The notes under the pieces were generated by a model that did no database searches, was not told where the DNA came from, and saw only the letters and a program-made list of their open reading frames with translations. The position numbers and the translations under genes are program-made. 64,000 bases of DNA, taken from NCBI GenBank assembly GCA_033764875.1, contig JANRIO010000049.1, positions 62,001 to 126,000 of the forward strand, written 5' to 3'. Below are positions 50,630-60,146 of this stretch, piece by piece (positions within the stretch are counted from its first letter, which is position 1; each line of letters opens with the position of its first letter). Source of the DNA: AWTP1-13 sp033764875 (lineage in GTDB: Bacteria; Pseudomonadota; Alphaproteobacteria; Rhizobiales; Hyphomicrobiaceae).

Positions 50630-50867
50630 GCCTCTCGCCCGTCCTTCCAAGGCTGTGGCGTGTGCTGTCTCATCGGCGGCCATGCCAACCGGATGGCCGT
50701 GGGACAATCCCGGGGACGACCGTCGGCGCCAGAGCTCGAGGTCCTGATCCGCAGGTGCCCTCCACCTCGCGACCTGTGGTTTGCGGATCATCCGCATGTC
50801 GCATGTCGTGCCGGGACGACGGAAGGCTATGCTGCGCCCGACCGTACCTGTCCGGGAGGGCGCATCG

Positions 50868-51410
50868 ATGCGGCCCATGAAGCTCAGCCGCGCCTTTACG
50901 CTCATCGAGCCGGGCCCCGTGGTGCTGGTGGCCACGCGGGACGGGGACGCGTGCAACATCATGACCATCTCGTGGACCATGGTGCTCGACTTCACGCCCC
51001 TCCTCGCCATCACCACGGGGCCGTGGAATCACTCGTTCGCGGCCCTGCGCAAGACGCGGGAGTGCGTGATCGCCATCCCCACCGTCGATCTCCTGGACAA
51101 GGTGGTGGGCATCGGCACCTCGACGGGCGCCGACACCGACAAGTTCCAGAAATTCAGGCTGACGGCGCTTCCGGCCAAGCAGGTCGGCGCGCCGCTGATC
51201 AAGGAGTGCCTTGCCAACATCGAGTGCAAGGTGGTCGACCTCGTGGACAGGCACAGCATCGTCGTGCTGCAGGGGGTGGCCGCCCACCGGGATCACGCAC
51301 GCAAGGAGCAGCGCATGCTGCACGCGGTTGGCGACGGCACCTTCATCGCCGACGGCCGCAGGCTCGACCGCCGGACGATGATGGCCTCCAAGCTTCCGGC
51401 CGGGGTGTAG
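50868..51410 (+). CDS. Flavin reductase-like FMN-binding split-barrel protein
   Basis: A 180-residue protein of the flavin reductase-like domain family: KLSRAFTLIEPGPVVLVATRDG, NIMTISWTMVLDFTPLLAITTG and SFAALRKTRECVIAIPT are typical of the FMN-binding split barrel. It probably binds FMN; the reaction is unknown and no flavin-dependent monooxygenase is next to it. The start at 50868 has GGGAGGG 9 bases upstream; the frame before it is unsupported. Confidence 0.85.
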   Translation: MRPMKLSRAFTLIEPGPVVLVATRDGDACNIMTISWTMVLDFTPLLAITTGPWNHSFAALRKTRECVIAIPTVDLLDKVVGIGTSTGADTDKFQKFRLTALPAKQVGAPLIKECLANIECKVVDLVDRHSIVVLQGVAAHRDHARKEQRMLHAVGDGTFIADGRRLDRRTMMASKLPAGV

Positions 51411-51425
51411 CTGCGCGATCGCCGG

Positions 51426-51698
51426 TCAGGGGCTGTGCGGCCACCGCCAGGCGTCCTCGTAGCTGGGATGGCGCCACCCGCCGCCGCGCACGGCCGAGCC
51501 GATCTCGGCGCGGCAGAGGCCGATGTCCTTCAGCATGCGCTCGTCGAGGGCATGCAGCCACGCCTCCGCCGCACGCCGCGCCCGCCACTCCTGGAACGCG
51601 CGCCACCGGCGGACGACCGGCCCCGCCCTCCCGGAACACCGCGGCTCGGCGCCATCGGCGGGGACCCAGTCTCTCGGGAATGATCTTTCGTGCCTCAT
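51426..51698 (-). CDS. DUF1127 domain-containing small protein
   Basis: A 90-residue protein ending with a DUF1127 (YjiS-like) domain: WLHALDERMLKDIGLCRAEIGSAVRG is the family core. Arg-rich N-terminus. DUF1127 proteins in alphaproteobacteria have been linked to RNA turnover and to phosphate and carbon metabolism. A strong AGGAGAGGG lies before the ATG at 51698. It converges with the flavin-reductase-like gene and is divergent from the WYL regulator, whose operator array lies about 80 bases upstream. Confidence 0.85.
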   Translation of the reverse strand: MRHERSFPRDWVPADGAEPRCSGRAGPVVRRWRAFQEWRARRAAEAWLHALDERMLKDIGLCRAEIGSAVRGGGWRHPSYEDAWRWPHSP

Positions 51699-51776
51699 GA
51701 ACCCTCTCCTGTCGCTCGCTCGCGCGTCCGCCCGGAGGACGGATCGGCTGTGGGCGCCGACCATGGCGGAGGCCAG

Positions 51777-51830
51777 CTGACAGCTTGCTGTCAGGAGCCC
51801 TGACAGCTCCTGACACGGCGTGTCAGGAGC
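51777..51830. promoter_or_regulatory. Array of nested palindromes upstream of the WYL regulator
   Basis: Five CTGACA/TGTCAG half-sites at 51777, 51789, 51800, 51810 and 51821, spaced 10-12 bases, about one helical turn. They build three overlapping perfect inverted repeats: 51777-51794 (8-bp arms), 51788-51806 (8-bp arms) and 51806-51830 (11-bp arms, 3-base loop). The array ends 35 bases before the WYL regulator start and faces the DUF1127 gene. Probable operator for that regulator; a transcript hairpin is an alternative for the last repeat. Confidence 0.75.
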
Positions 51831-51865
51831 GGTAGGCTAGGTAGGCTGCAGCCCAGGCCAGCCCG

Positions 51866-52603
51866 ATGGGAGACAGCGTGCGCCGCGCCGACCGACTGTT
51901 CGAGATCATCCAGTTCCTGCGCCGCAGGGACGTGGTGCGCGCCCGCGACCTGAGCGAGCAGCTCGAGGTGTCCGAGCGCACCATCTACCGCGACATCCAG
52001 GACCTGATCACGAGCGGCGTGCCGATCGAGGGCGAGGCGGGCGTCGGCTATGTGCTGAAGGCCGGCTTCGACCTGCCGCCGCTGATGTTCCGGGAGCAGG
52101 AGATCGAGGCGCTGGTGCTGGGCGCCCGCATCGTCGAATCGTGGGCCGATCCCGAGCTTGCGCGCGCCGCCAGCGACGTGATCGCCAAGGTCGAGGCGGT
52201 GATCCCCGAGCGCCTGCGCAGCTACATGGCCAATACCGCCCTGCTCGCCCCCTCGCACCACTACATGGAGCCCATCCGCTTCGATGTCGCCGAGCTGCGC
52301 CGCGCGGTGCGCAGCCAGCTCAAGGTGCATTTCAGCTATCGCAATGCCCTGGCGGAAGCGTCGGTGCGCACGGTGCGGCCGTTGTGCCTTGCCTACTTCG
52401 GGCCGGTGTGGCTGCTGTCGGCGTGGTGCGAGCTGCGCGGCGACTTCCGCACCTTCCGCCTCGACCGCATCGAGGGCTTCGCCGTTGAGAGCGAGCGGTT
52501 CCGGCCGGAGCCCGGCAAGACGCTGCACGACTTCCTCAAGCGCGACCAGACCTGGACACGCGGCGATGGCACGAAGGGCATCGGCGTCGCCCGGGATGCG
52601 TAG
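51866..52603 (+). CDS. YafY-type HTH and WYL domain transcriptional regulator
   Basis: A 245-residue regulator with an N-terminal HTH_11 (RADRLFEIIQFLRRRDVVRA, LEVSERTIYRDIQDL) and a WYL domain (about residues 140-215, VHFSYRNALAE, CLAYFGPVWLLSAWCELRGDFRTFRLDRI). WYL domains bind ligands such as nucleic acids or nucleotides. The ATG at 51866 is used; a GTG four codons on is possible. The dense palindrome array immediately upstream suggests tight autoregulation. The ligand and wider regulon are unknown. Confidence 0.9.
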   Translation: MGDSVRRADRLFEIIQFLRRRDVVRARDLSEQLEVSERTIYRDIQDLITSGVPIEGEAGVGYVLKAGFDLPPLMFREQEIEALVLGARIVESWADPELARAASDVIAKVEAVIPERLRSYMANTALLAPSHHYMEPIRFDVAELRRAVRSQLKVHFSYRNALAEASVRTVRPLCLAYFGPVWLLSAWCELRGDFRTFRLDRIEGFAVESERFRPEPGKTLHDFLKRDQTWTRGDGTKGIGVARDA

Positions 52604-52724
52604 GTTGCGCAGGGTCTTACACTGTCCTGTTGAAACCGGATCGCGGCTCCCGCTTTTGCCCATCACGTTTGGCCTGCGGCCGGAGTAAGGTCCCCCCTGC
52701 CTTTCAGCTCCAGCAGGACCTCCC

Positions 52725-54170
52725 ATGCGCCGCAACCGCCGTGTCAAGATCGTCGCCACCCTCGGGCCGGCGTCCAACAGCCCGGAGATGATCGAGCGGC
52801 TGTACGCCGCCGGCGTCGACATGTTCCGCATCAACATGAGCCACTCGCGTCCCCCCCACGAGCCCGCCAAGGCCGCCTACCAGGCGATCCGCATGGCGGA
52901 GGCGCGCTTCTCGCGCCCGATCGGCGTGCTGTGCGACCTGCAGGGGCCGAAGTTCCGCGTCGGCGAGATCGGCGGCGGCAAGGCCGAGCTCGCCAAGGGC
53001 CAGACGTTCCGCTTCGACGAGACAGAGAGCGAGGGCTCGGCAGCCCGCGTGTTCCTGCCGCATCCGCAGATCTTCGCCGCCATCGAGCCCGGCCATACGC
53101 TGCTCATCGACGACGGCAAGATCCGCATGACGGTGATCGACCGCAAGGCCGGCAGCATCGACGCCAGGGTCGACGTGCCGGGCCCGATCTCGAGCCGCAA
53201 GGGCGTGTCGATGCCCGACACGGTGCTGCCGATCGACCCGCTCACCGAGAAGGACAAGGCCGACCTCGACTTCGCGCTGCGGCTCGGGGCCGACTGGATC
53301 GCGCTCAGCTTCGTGCAGCGCGGCGAGGACGTGCGCGCGGCCCGCAAGCTGATCGGCGACCGCGCCGCCATCATGTCGAAGATCGAGAAGCCCTCGGCCA
53401 TCGCCGACCTCGACGACGTGATCGCGGCCTCGGACGCGCTGATGGTCGCTCGCGGCGACCTCGGCGTGGAGATGCCGATCGAGCGCGTGCCGCTGCTGCA
53501 GAAGGAGATCACGCGCCGCTGCCGCGCCGCCGGCAAGCCGGTGGTGGTGGCGACGCAGATGCTGGAGAGCATGATCGCCTCGCCGGTGCCAACGCGCGCC
53601 GAGGTCTCCGACGTCGCCACCGCCGTGTTCGACGGGGCGGATGCGGTGATGCTGTCGGCCGAGAGCGCGGCGGGCCAGTTCCCCATCGAGGCCGTTGCCA
53701 TGATGGACCGCATCGCCATCGAGGCGGAGCGCGACCCCATGTACACGCCGCTGGTGCACGCCACGCAGACGCCGCCGCTCGCCACGGGCGCGGATGCCAT
53801 CGCGGCCGCCACGCACGCGGTGGCCGGCACGCTCAACCTCGCGGCCATCGTCTGCTACACGGCGACCGGCTCGACGGCGCTGCGCGTCGCCCGCGAGCGG
53901 CCCAACCTTCCCGTCGTGGTGCTGACGCCGGTGCTGTCTACCGCGCGGCGGCTGGCGGTCGCCTGGGGGCTGCACTGCGTCCTCACCAAGGACCCCGAGG
54001 ACCAGGCCGACATGGTGCGCAAGGCCTGCGAGACGGCCGCGCGCGAGGAGTTCTGCAAGCCCGGCGAGGGCATCGTGATCACGGCCGGGGTGCCGCTGGG
54101 CTCGCCCGGCACGACGAACATGATCCGCATCGCGCGGCTCGATGCCAGCGGGGCCCCCGTGGCGCTGTGA
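52725..54170 (+). CDS. pyk: Pyruvate kinase
   Basis: Glycolytic enzyme transferring phosphate from phosphoenolpyruvate to ADP. The 481-residue protein has the full set of motifs: KIVATLGPASNS, DMFRINMSHS, GVLCDLQGPKFRVGEI, the signature IMSKIEKPSAI with catalytic Lys, MVARGDLGVEMP, and ATQMLESMI. The C-terminal regulatory domain is present and of normal length. The ribosome binding site is weak. Single gene between the WYL regulator and a repeat-rich gap. Confidence 0.95.
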   Translation: MRRNRRVKIVATLGPASNSPEMIERLYAAGVDMFRINMSHSRPPHEPAKAAYQAIRMAEARFSRPIGVLCDLQGPKFRVGEIGGGKAELAKGQTFRFDETESEGSAARVFLPHPQIFAAIEPGHTLLIDDGKIRMTVIDRKAGSIDARVDVPGPISSRKGVSMPDTVLPIDPLTEKDKADLDFALRLGADWIALSFVQRGEDVRAARKLIGDRAAIMSKIEKPSAIADLDDVIAASDALMVARGDLGVEMPIERVPLLQKEITRRCRAAGKPVVVATQMLESMIASPVPTRAEVSDVATAVFDGADAVMLSAESAAGQFPIEAVAMMDRIAIEAERDPMYTPLVHATQTPPLATGADAIAAATHAVAGTLNLAAIVCYTATGSTALRVARERPNLPVVVLTPVLSTARRLAVAWGLHCVLTKDPEDQADMVRKACETAAREEFCKPGEGIVITAGVPLGSPGTTNMIRIARLDASGAPVAL

Positions 54171-54218
54171 GGCGGGCGCAGTCCGTATGGCGCCACTTGG
54201 CCGAGGCCCGGGTAGGCC

Positions 54219-54533
54219 GTCGGGTAGAGCGCCGCGCAACCCGACATGCATCGCAAACCATTCCGACGCGTCGGGTTTCGCATACGCTCTACGCGACCAT
54301 CGGCGCACACCGCTCAGGCAGCGTACCGTCCTCTCCCCTTGTGCATTCCCGGGCGAGCGCAGCGAGACCCGGGACCTTTGCCCGTCGAGGTCCATCCAAA
54401 CCCGGAAAGATCCCGGATCGCCGCGCTATGGCGCGACGTCCGGGAAAGCAAAAAGGTGTCGCGAGAGACAAGGTCGGATAGAGCGCCGCGCAAACCGACA
54501 CCCGCAACAGCACAGCAACAATGTCGGGTTTCG
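54219..54533. repeat. Nested intergenic repeats after pyruvate kinase
   Basis: A 28-base block at 54219-54246 recurs at 54473-54500 with two mismatches, each followed about 25 bases later by GTCGGGTTTCG (54270-54280 and 54523-54533). Between them lies a hairpin-forming CCCGGG pair around 54348-54372. Together they fill the 431-base gap 54171-54601, in which no gene was seen. The style matches dispersed extragenic repeats of Hyphomicrobiales. Confidence 0.7.
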
Positions 54534-54601
54534 CCTTCGTCTCACCCCGACCGGCACGTCGCGCCCCACTCGCGACCAGGGCAGCGGCAGCGCCGCAGGG
54601 C

Positions 54602-55918
54602 TCAGTGCGAAGCCGCAGCGAAGCGCTGCTCCATGCGGCGGCGGTAGGCGATGGCGTCGTCGCCGTCGGGCACCACGACATCGCCCCAGCGCACGACGGC
54701 GCCGCGGGCGACGCCCGCCTTCAGCGTCAGGTGGTGGGCAAGGCCGATCGGCAGCGCGCCGGCCGCGAGGCTGTCGGCCGCCGGCATGGCGCGGCCCCAG
54801 ACCGTGTGCCCGCCCTCGCCGTCGAGCCTGTCGCCTTGCCTCAGATCGCGCTTGGCGACCGACACCACGTCGCCCTTGAAGGCCCGGGTCTGGCCCGTGG
54901 CCTCGCCGCGCAGGGCCACCGACAGAACCGAGATCGACAGCTCCATGCCGATCAGGTGGTAGGGCTTGTACATGGCGGCGTAGCGGCCGCTGGCGTCGGT
55001 CTTGAGGCCGTACTGGCGGAAGCAGGCGGCCGCATAGTCGTTGGGCGCCTCGAAGACCGCATAGACGCCCCAGCGCAGGTCTCGATAGACGGGCCGGCCG
55101 TCGCGCTCGAGAGAGGAGACGACCTCGACCATGCCGGCTTGCTCGAGCACGCCGCCGGCCGAGCGCGGGCGCAGCACGTGGGCGAGATCGTCGACGCCGC
55201 AGGGCGGGAACAGCAGGCCCCGGCGCGGCACGTCGAGGCCCGTCGCATTGGCGATGGCGCACATCTCCAGCGCCGACTTGGTGCCATCGAGGAACGAGTT
55301 GAACATCTGGGGGTTCATGCCAGCCGCCTCGGCCTCGGCGGCCGTGAGCCCGTAGTGGGTCCACACGTCGTCCGGCGTCACCTCGTGGTAGGCCGGCAGG
55401 TACTTGGTGCCCTTGCCGGCGGCGACGACGCGGAAGCCCGCCGCGCGCGCCCAGTCGACGATCTCGGCAGTCAGCGCGGGCTGGTCGCCGTAGGCCATGG
55501 AGTAGACGACGCCGGCCTTGCGCGCCTCCTCCGCCAGCAGGGCGCCGGCGAGAACGTCGGCCTCGACGTTGACCATGACGATGTGCCGGCCGGCGGCAAT
55601 GGCCGCGCGGGCATGGCAGATGCCGGCGGACGGGTTCCCCGTCGCCTCGACCACAACCTCGATATCGGCGGCCTCGAGCGCGCGCAGCGTGTCGTCGGTG
55701 AACCGCGTGGCGGCAATGCGGGCGCCGTCCCAGCCGACCGCCCTGCAGGCGGCCCGGGCACGGTCCGGGGAGAGGTCGCAGATCACGGCCACCTCGAGGC
55801 CCGCGATGTGCGGCACCTGCGACAGGAACATGGAGCCGAACTTGCCGGCGCCGATGAGGGCGACGCGGACGGGCTTGCCATCCGCGTTGCGTGCCGCCAG
55901 GAGCTGGGTGAGGTTCAT
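54602..55918 (-). CDS. NAD(P)-binding oxidoreductase with C-terminal SAF domain
   Basis: A 438-residue protein with a homoserine-dehydrogenase-like NAD(P)-binding N-terminus (VRVALIGAGKFGSMFL near residue 18) and a C-terminal SAF domain (about 350-425, VSVAKRDLRQGDRLDGEGG), as found in the SAF_DH_OX family of unknown function. It starts 10 bases after the end of the phytanoyl-CoA dioxygenase-like gene and should act in the same process. Substrate unknown; related proteins occur in sugar, polyol or ether-degradation loci. Confidence 0.8.
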   Translation of the reverse strand: MNLTQLLAARNADGKPVRVALIGAGKFGSMFLSQVPHIAGLEVAVICDLSPDRARAACRAVGWDGARIAATRFTDDTLRALEAADIEVVVEATGNPSAGICHARAAIAAGRHIVMVNVEADVLAGALLAEEARKAGVVYSMAYGDQPALTAEIVDWARAAGFRVVAAGKGTKYLPAYHEVTPDDVWTHYGLTAAEAEAAGMNPQMFNSFLDGTKSALEMCAIANATGLDVPRRGLLFPPCGVDDLAHVLRPRSAGGVLEQAGMVEVVSSLERDGRPVYRDLRWGVYAVFEAPNDYAAACFRQYGLKTDASGRYAAMYKPYHLIGMELSISVLSVALRGEATGQTRAFKGDVVSVAKRDLRQGDRLDGEGGHTVWGRAMPAADSLAAGALPIGLAHHLTLKAGVARGAVVRWGDVVVPDGDDAIAYRRRMEQRFAAASH

Positions 55919-55928
55919 CGCCCGTCCG

Positions 55929-56729
55929 TCACTCGGCCGCCTGCCGGTGCCGGCGGGCGTACGCGAGCAGCGCGTCGTCCGCCACCTTCTCGATGGGCCG
56001 GAAATCACGGTGTGCGATCCACTCGGCGCGCGTCGGCTTGCGGATGGAGTTGGAGCAGGCGTTGAGCGTTAGGTAGACGATGCGGCGCGGGAACGGCGTG
56101 ATGTTGCCGGCGGAGCCGTGCACGAGGTTGCCATGGAACATCAGCATGCCGCCCGGCTTGCCGGTGGGCGCGACGATGCCCCCGTCCTGCACCAGGCGCT
56201 CGACGGTGGCGTTGTCGAGGGTCCACAGCGGATAGGCCGTGGTGGCGGTGTCGTGGCCCGCCTGCAGGTTGCCGTGCCTTTGCGAGCGCGGCACCAGCAT
56301 CAAGGCACCGTTGACCGGCAGCACCTCGTCGAGGAAGACGGAGATGTTCATGGCGCGCGGCTCGGGCATGCCGTCATCGCGCAGCCAGGTGGCGTAGTCC
56401 TGGTGCCACTGCCAGACGTCGCCGTCGAACTTGGCCTTGGCGTTGATCTTGTACTGGTGCATGTAGACGGGCTCGCCGAACACCTGCTCGACGGGCTCGA
56501 TCATGCGCGGATGCCGGCCCAGGATCGCGAACGCCTCGTTGTAGGTGTGGGCGGCGAACGCGGTGCGCGGGGCGCCGTTCCTCTCGCGCCAGACCTCCGG
56601 GCGATCGCTGGCGAGCACCCGGGCGCTCTCCTCGCGCAGCACGGCCACCTCCTCGGGCGCGAACAGCTCGGGCAGGAACAGCCAGCCCTCGGCGTGAAAG
56701 TGCGCGATCTGGGCATCCGTCAGCTTCAT
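55929..56729 (-). CDS. Phytanoyl-CoA dioxygenase family protein
   Basis: Fe(II)/2-oxoglutarate-dependent hydroxylase of 266 residues. Iron ligands: HQD (WHQDYATW) near residue 109 and a distal His in LVHGSAGN, with the 2-oxoglutarate Arg shortly after (RRIVYLT). The family includes ectoine hydroxylase and many small-molecule hydroxylases; the EctD signature is not clear and no ectoine genes are near. First gene of a two-gene operon with the SAF-domain oxidoreductase, 143 bases downstream of an AraC-type regulator on the same strand. Confidence 0.88.
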   Translation of the reverse strand: MKLTDAQIAHFHAEGWLFLPELFAPEEVAVLREESARVLASDRPEVWRERNGAPRTAFAAHTYNEAFAILGRHPRMIEPVEQVFGEPVYMHQYKINAKAKFDGDVWQWHQDYATWLRDDGMPEPRAMNISVFLDEVLPVNGALMLVPRSQRHGNLQAGHDTATTAYPLWTLDNATVERLVQDGGIVAPTGKPGGMLMFHGNLVHGSAGNITPFPRRIVYLTLNACSNSIRKPTRAEWIAHRDFRPIEKVADDALLAYARRHRQAAE

Positions 56730-56871
56730 GGCGTCCTCCAGGGAATTTCCTTTGTGCGCGGCGCCCAGGGCATCACGCGCGTTGGAGCCGTCTCCATGCC
56801 GCAGGCTAGCATCTCGCCTTGCAGGTTCAATCGCGGCATCTCGCAGTGCGAGACGGGACGCTGCGACCCGC

Positions 56872-57888
56872 TCAACGCGGCGAGGCCAGGCGCGCCCTGC
56901 GCACGGTCTCGGACGGCCGCTCGACGAAGTGGCGCTTGTAGTCCTGCGAGAACTGGCTGAAGTGCCAGAAGCCGTGGCGGGCGGCCACGGTATAGATATC
57001 GGTGCCCTGCGCGGCGCCGGCGAGCAGATCCTTGCGGGCGCGATTGAGGCGGATGACCTTCCAGTAGTTGCCGGGGCTGACGCCCAGCTGGTCGCGGAAG
57101 CAATAGGCAAGCTTGCGCGGACTTGCCCCCACCTCGCGGCACACGTCGAGCAGCGTCATGGGCTTGCCGTCGAGCGACAGCATCAGATCGCGCGCGCGGT
57201 CGACGGTTTGCTTGCGCGCCCGCGGCGAGAGGCCCAGCGGCTCACTCGCGACGGCAAGGTTCAGGACCTCGGTCAGCAGGCCGTCCTCGAGCGCACGGGC
57301 CGCCGGCGTCTCACGGCCGAGATCGCGGCGGGCGCGGGTGGTCTCGCGCGCCAGCACCAGCAGGCTCTTGAGACGGTTGAGACCCTGGGCCCTTGCCCGC
57401 AGGCCTAGCATGCGGCGCTGGTAGTGCCGCGGCCACTCCAGGCCGAGCGCCGCCGCAAGCCCCTCGAGCGTGCGCGCGCTGGTCGACACGCCCCAGACCT
57501 CGAAGTGCTCGGGCGTGAACAGCTCGATCTCCGCATCGTGGCTGACGAGGAAGGTGTCGGGGCCGGCGATGCACGCGCCATTGCAGTGCGCCATCGCCGT
57601 TTCCGCCCAGGGGATGCCGATGGTGAACGTGTCCGGGCCGAGCGTGCCGCACTGGCGGGTTCTGCGCGTCGTCACCTCCCGGAACATCTCGACCCGCGAC
57701 AGGCGGATGCCCGACAGGCTGCCGCGGAAGGCACCCGGGCTCAACTGATCGTAGACGAGGCTCCAACAGGCGAGACTGGCGCCGTACTCGTGCACGTCGT
57801 TGCTCTCGTACTGGAACAGCACGCCGTCCGGCGCGTCGCCCGAGCGGCATGCCGTGTCGGCTCTGGGCAAGGGTGCTTGGCTCGGCAT
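56872..57888 (-). CDS. AraC family transcriptional regulator
   Basis: A 338-residue regulator: N-terminal ligand-binding domain of the AraC-binding-like type and a C-terminal double HTH (LLDVCREVGASPRKLAYCFRDQLGVSP; IYTVAARHGFWHFSQFSQDYKRHFVERPSETV). The second motif is typical of EutR-like regulators. It is divergent from the copper amine oxidase gene and upstream of the dioxygenase operon, so either could be its target. The start at 57888 matches family length; 11 extra codons upstream are possible. Confidence 0.88.
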   Translation of the reverse strand: MPSQAPLPRADTACRSGDAPDGVLFQYESNDVHEYGASLACWSLVYDQLSPGAFRGSLSGIRLSRVEMFREVTTRRTRQCGTLGPDTFTIGIPWAETAMAHCNGACIAGPDTFLVSHDAEIELFTPEHFEVWGVSTSARTLEGLAAALGLEWPRHYQRRMLGLRARAQGLNRLKSLLVLARETTRARRDLGRETPAARALEDGLLTEVLNLAVASEPLGLSPRARKQTVDRARDLMLSLDGKPMTLLDVCREVGASPRKLAYCFRDQLGVSPGNYWKVIRLNRARKDLLAGAAQGTDIYTVAARHGFWHFSQFSQDYKRHFVERPSETVRRARLASPR

Positions 57889-58114
57889 GATCCAGACACT
57901 GCGGCAAGGCGGCGGAGGCAAAGCCTAGCCAAGCCTGCCTGCAGGGACAAGGGAGGCAAATTGCGGGATTTCGATAACCGCCCCCGAGACCGGCAGGCTA
58001 GGCTCGCAGCCAATCGCGGGTGCGCAGCAGCAATCTGGCTCGCTTCTGGGCATCCGGCCGCTTCCGGCGGCAGCCCGCCCGCAGACGCGCGCACAACGGC
58101 ACAGGAGAGCAATC

Positions 58115-60085
58115 TTGTCGGCATCCATGTCCCAGACCCCCACGACGCATCCGCTGGATCCCCTGAGCGAGGCGGAGCTTGCGCAAGCCTGCACCCTGTT
58201 CAAGGAGCTCAAGGGCCTCGGCCCCGACACGCGCTTCGGCTTCGTGCAGCTCGCCGAGCCCGACAAGGCCACAGTGCTCGCGCATACGCCCGGGGCTCCC
58301 GTCGCACGGCGGGCGGCGGCAACCATCTTCGACCGCCGCTCGGGCGCCGCCTACAACGGCGTCGTCGACATCGGCGACAAGCGCATCGTGAGCTGGATCG
58401 AGCACCCGACAAAAAGCGCACCCTACGGCCAGCCGCCCGTCATCATCGAGGAGTTCTTCCTGGTCGGCGAGGTGGTGAAGAAGGATCCGGGCTGGCGTGC
58501 GGCGGTGAAGCGGCGCGGCCTCACGGACAAGGACATCGAGCTGGTGCAGGTCGACCCCTTCTCGGCCGGCTTCTTCAACCGCGAGGTGGAGAAGGGCCGC
58601 CGGCTCGTCTCCGCCGTCTCCTACTACCGCGCGGACGAGAAGGACAACGGCTACGCGCACCCGATCGAAGGCGTGGTGGCGCTCGTCGATCTCAACGAGG
58701 GCAAAGTGGTCGATCTGGTCGACGAGCCCGAGGTGATCCCGATCCCGAAGAGGAAGCGCAACTACAACCGCGCCGCCTACCCTCAGACGGGCACAACCGT
58801 GAAGCCGCTCGACATCGTGCAGGCGGAAGGGCCGAGCTTCACGGTCGAGGGCTGGAAGGTCGCATGGCAGAACTGGTCGTTCCGCGTCGGCTTCACCGCG
58901 CGCGAGGGACTGGTGCTCAACCAGCTCGCGTTCCGCGACGGGGACAAGGATCGCCCCGTGATCTACCGCGCCAGCGTCACCGAGATGGTGGTTCCCTACG
59001 CCGACCCGACCGCGAACCACTTCTGGAAGAACGCCTTCGACGCGGGCGAGTACGGCCTCGGAAAGCTCGCCAACGCGCTCGAGCTCGGCTGCGACTGCCT
59101 GGGCCAGATCCACTACTTCGACGTGCCCGCCGCCGACGACCTCGGCCAGCCCATGCTGATGAAGAACGCCATCTGCATGCACGAGGAGGACTACGGCGTG
59201 CTGTGGAAGCACTACGAGTTCCGCAACGACACCTTCGAGGTGCGCCGCTCGCGGCGCCTCGTGATCAGCTTCTTTGCCACCGTCGGCAACTACGACTACG
59301 GCTTCTACTGGTACCTCTACCAGGACGGAACCATCCAGCTCGAGGCGAAGCTCACGGGCATCATCCAGACGGCGGCCGTGGCGCCGGGCAAGCCGTATCC
59401 GTGGGGCGGCATGGTGTCTGAGGGCCTCGGCGGCCCGACGCACCAGCACTTCTTCAACGTGCGGCTGCACATGATGGTCGACGGTGAGAAGAACACCGTC
59501 ACCGAGCACGAGTTCGTGCCGCGGCCCTACGGGCGCGACAACCCCTACGGCAACGTGTTCGACACCACCAGCCGCGTGCTGGCGCGGGAGCGGGACGCGG
59601 CGCGCGAGGCCGACGGCCGCACGGGCCGCTACTGGAAGATCCAGAATCCCAACGTCAAGAACGCGGTCGGCAATGCGCCGGGCTACAAGCTCGCCATCAA
59701 CGCCAGCCCGCTGATGCTGGCGCAGGAGGGAAGCTCGGTGCATTCTCGCGCGGGCTTTGCGACAAAGCACGTGTGGGTGACGCGCTTCGATCCGGCCGAG
59801 CGCTACGCCAGCGGCGAGTTCCCCAACCAGCACGCCGGCGGCGACGGGCTGCCGAGGTTCATCGCGCAGAACCGCGAGATCGAGAACCAGGACATCGTGG
59901 TGTGGCACACCTTCGGCCACACGCACGTGTGCAAGCCCGAGGACTTCCCCATCATGCCGGTGGAGTACGCGGGCTTCATGCTCAAGCCCAACGGCTTCTT
60001 CGCGGAGAACCCGGCGATGGACCTGGCGCCCGATGCCAACGACAAGAGCAAGGACCAGCGCGGCGGCGCCTGCTGCTGCGACTGA
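58115..60085 (+). CDS. Copper-containing primary-amine oxidase (TTG start)
   Basis: Oxidative deaminase giving aldehyde, ammonia and hydrogen peroxide from a primary amine. The 656-residue protein has the topaquinone precursor Tyr in VGNYDYGFYW, the copper His pair in PTHQHFFN, the distal copper His in FGHTHVCKPEDFPIMP and the catalytic base Asp in AFDAGEYGLG. No signal peptide is seen, so it is probably cytoplasmic. The TTG at 58115 lies 8 bases after GGAG and is preferred to the ATG at 58127. The C-terminus ends unusually in GGACCCD. Divergent from an AraC regulator; an amidase follows 61 bases later. Confidence 0.93.
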   Translation: MSASMSQTPTTHPLDPLSEAELAQACTLFKELKGLGPDTRFGFVQLAEPDKATVLAHTPGAPVARRAAATIFDRRSGAAYNGVVDIGDKRIVSWIEHPTKSAPYGQPPVIIEEFFLVGEVVKKDPGWRAAVKRRGLTDKDIELVQVDPFSAGFFNREVEKGRRLVSAVSYYRADEKDNGYAHPIEGVVALVDLNEGKVVDLVDEPEVIPIPKRKRNYNRAAYPQTGTTVKPLDIVQAEGPSFTVEGWKVAWQNWSFRVGFTAREGLVLNQLAFRDGDKDRPVIYRASVTEMVVPYADPTANHFWKNAFDAGEYGLGKLANALELGCDCLGQIHYFDVPAADDLGQPMLMKNAICMHEEDYGVLWKHYEFRNDTFEVRRSRRLVISFFATVGNYDYGFYWYLYQDGTIQLEAKLTGIIQTAAVAPGKPYPWGGMVSEGLGGPTHQHFFNVRLHMMVDGEKNTVTEHEFVPRPYGRDNPYGNVFDTTSRVLARERDAAREADGRTGRYWKIQNPNVKNAVGNAPGYKLAINASPLMLAQEGSSVHSRAGFATKHVWVTRFDPAERYASGEFPNQHAGGDGLPRFIAQNREIENQDIVVWHTFGHTHVCKPEDFPIMPVEYAGFMLKPNGFFAENPAMDLAPDANDKSKDQRGGACCCD

Positions 60086-60146
60086 GCGCGCTGCCGCACG
60101 ACAGCAGCCCAAGGGTCAAGCGCCAACGCGAGGGGACCGCGCCGAC

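Noticed and set aside
54348..54372. Terminator for pyruvate kinase
   Set aside because: The CCCGGG arms are far apart, about 180 bases after the stop and lack a T run; better described as part of the repeat.
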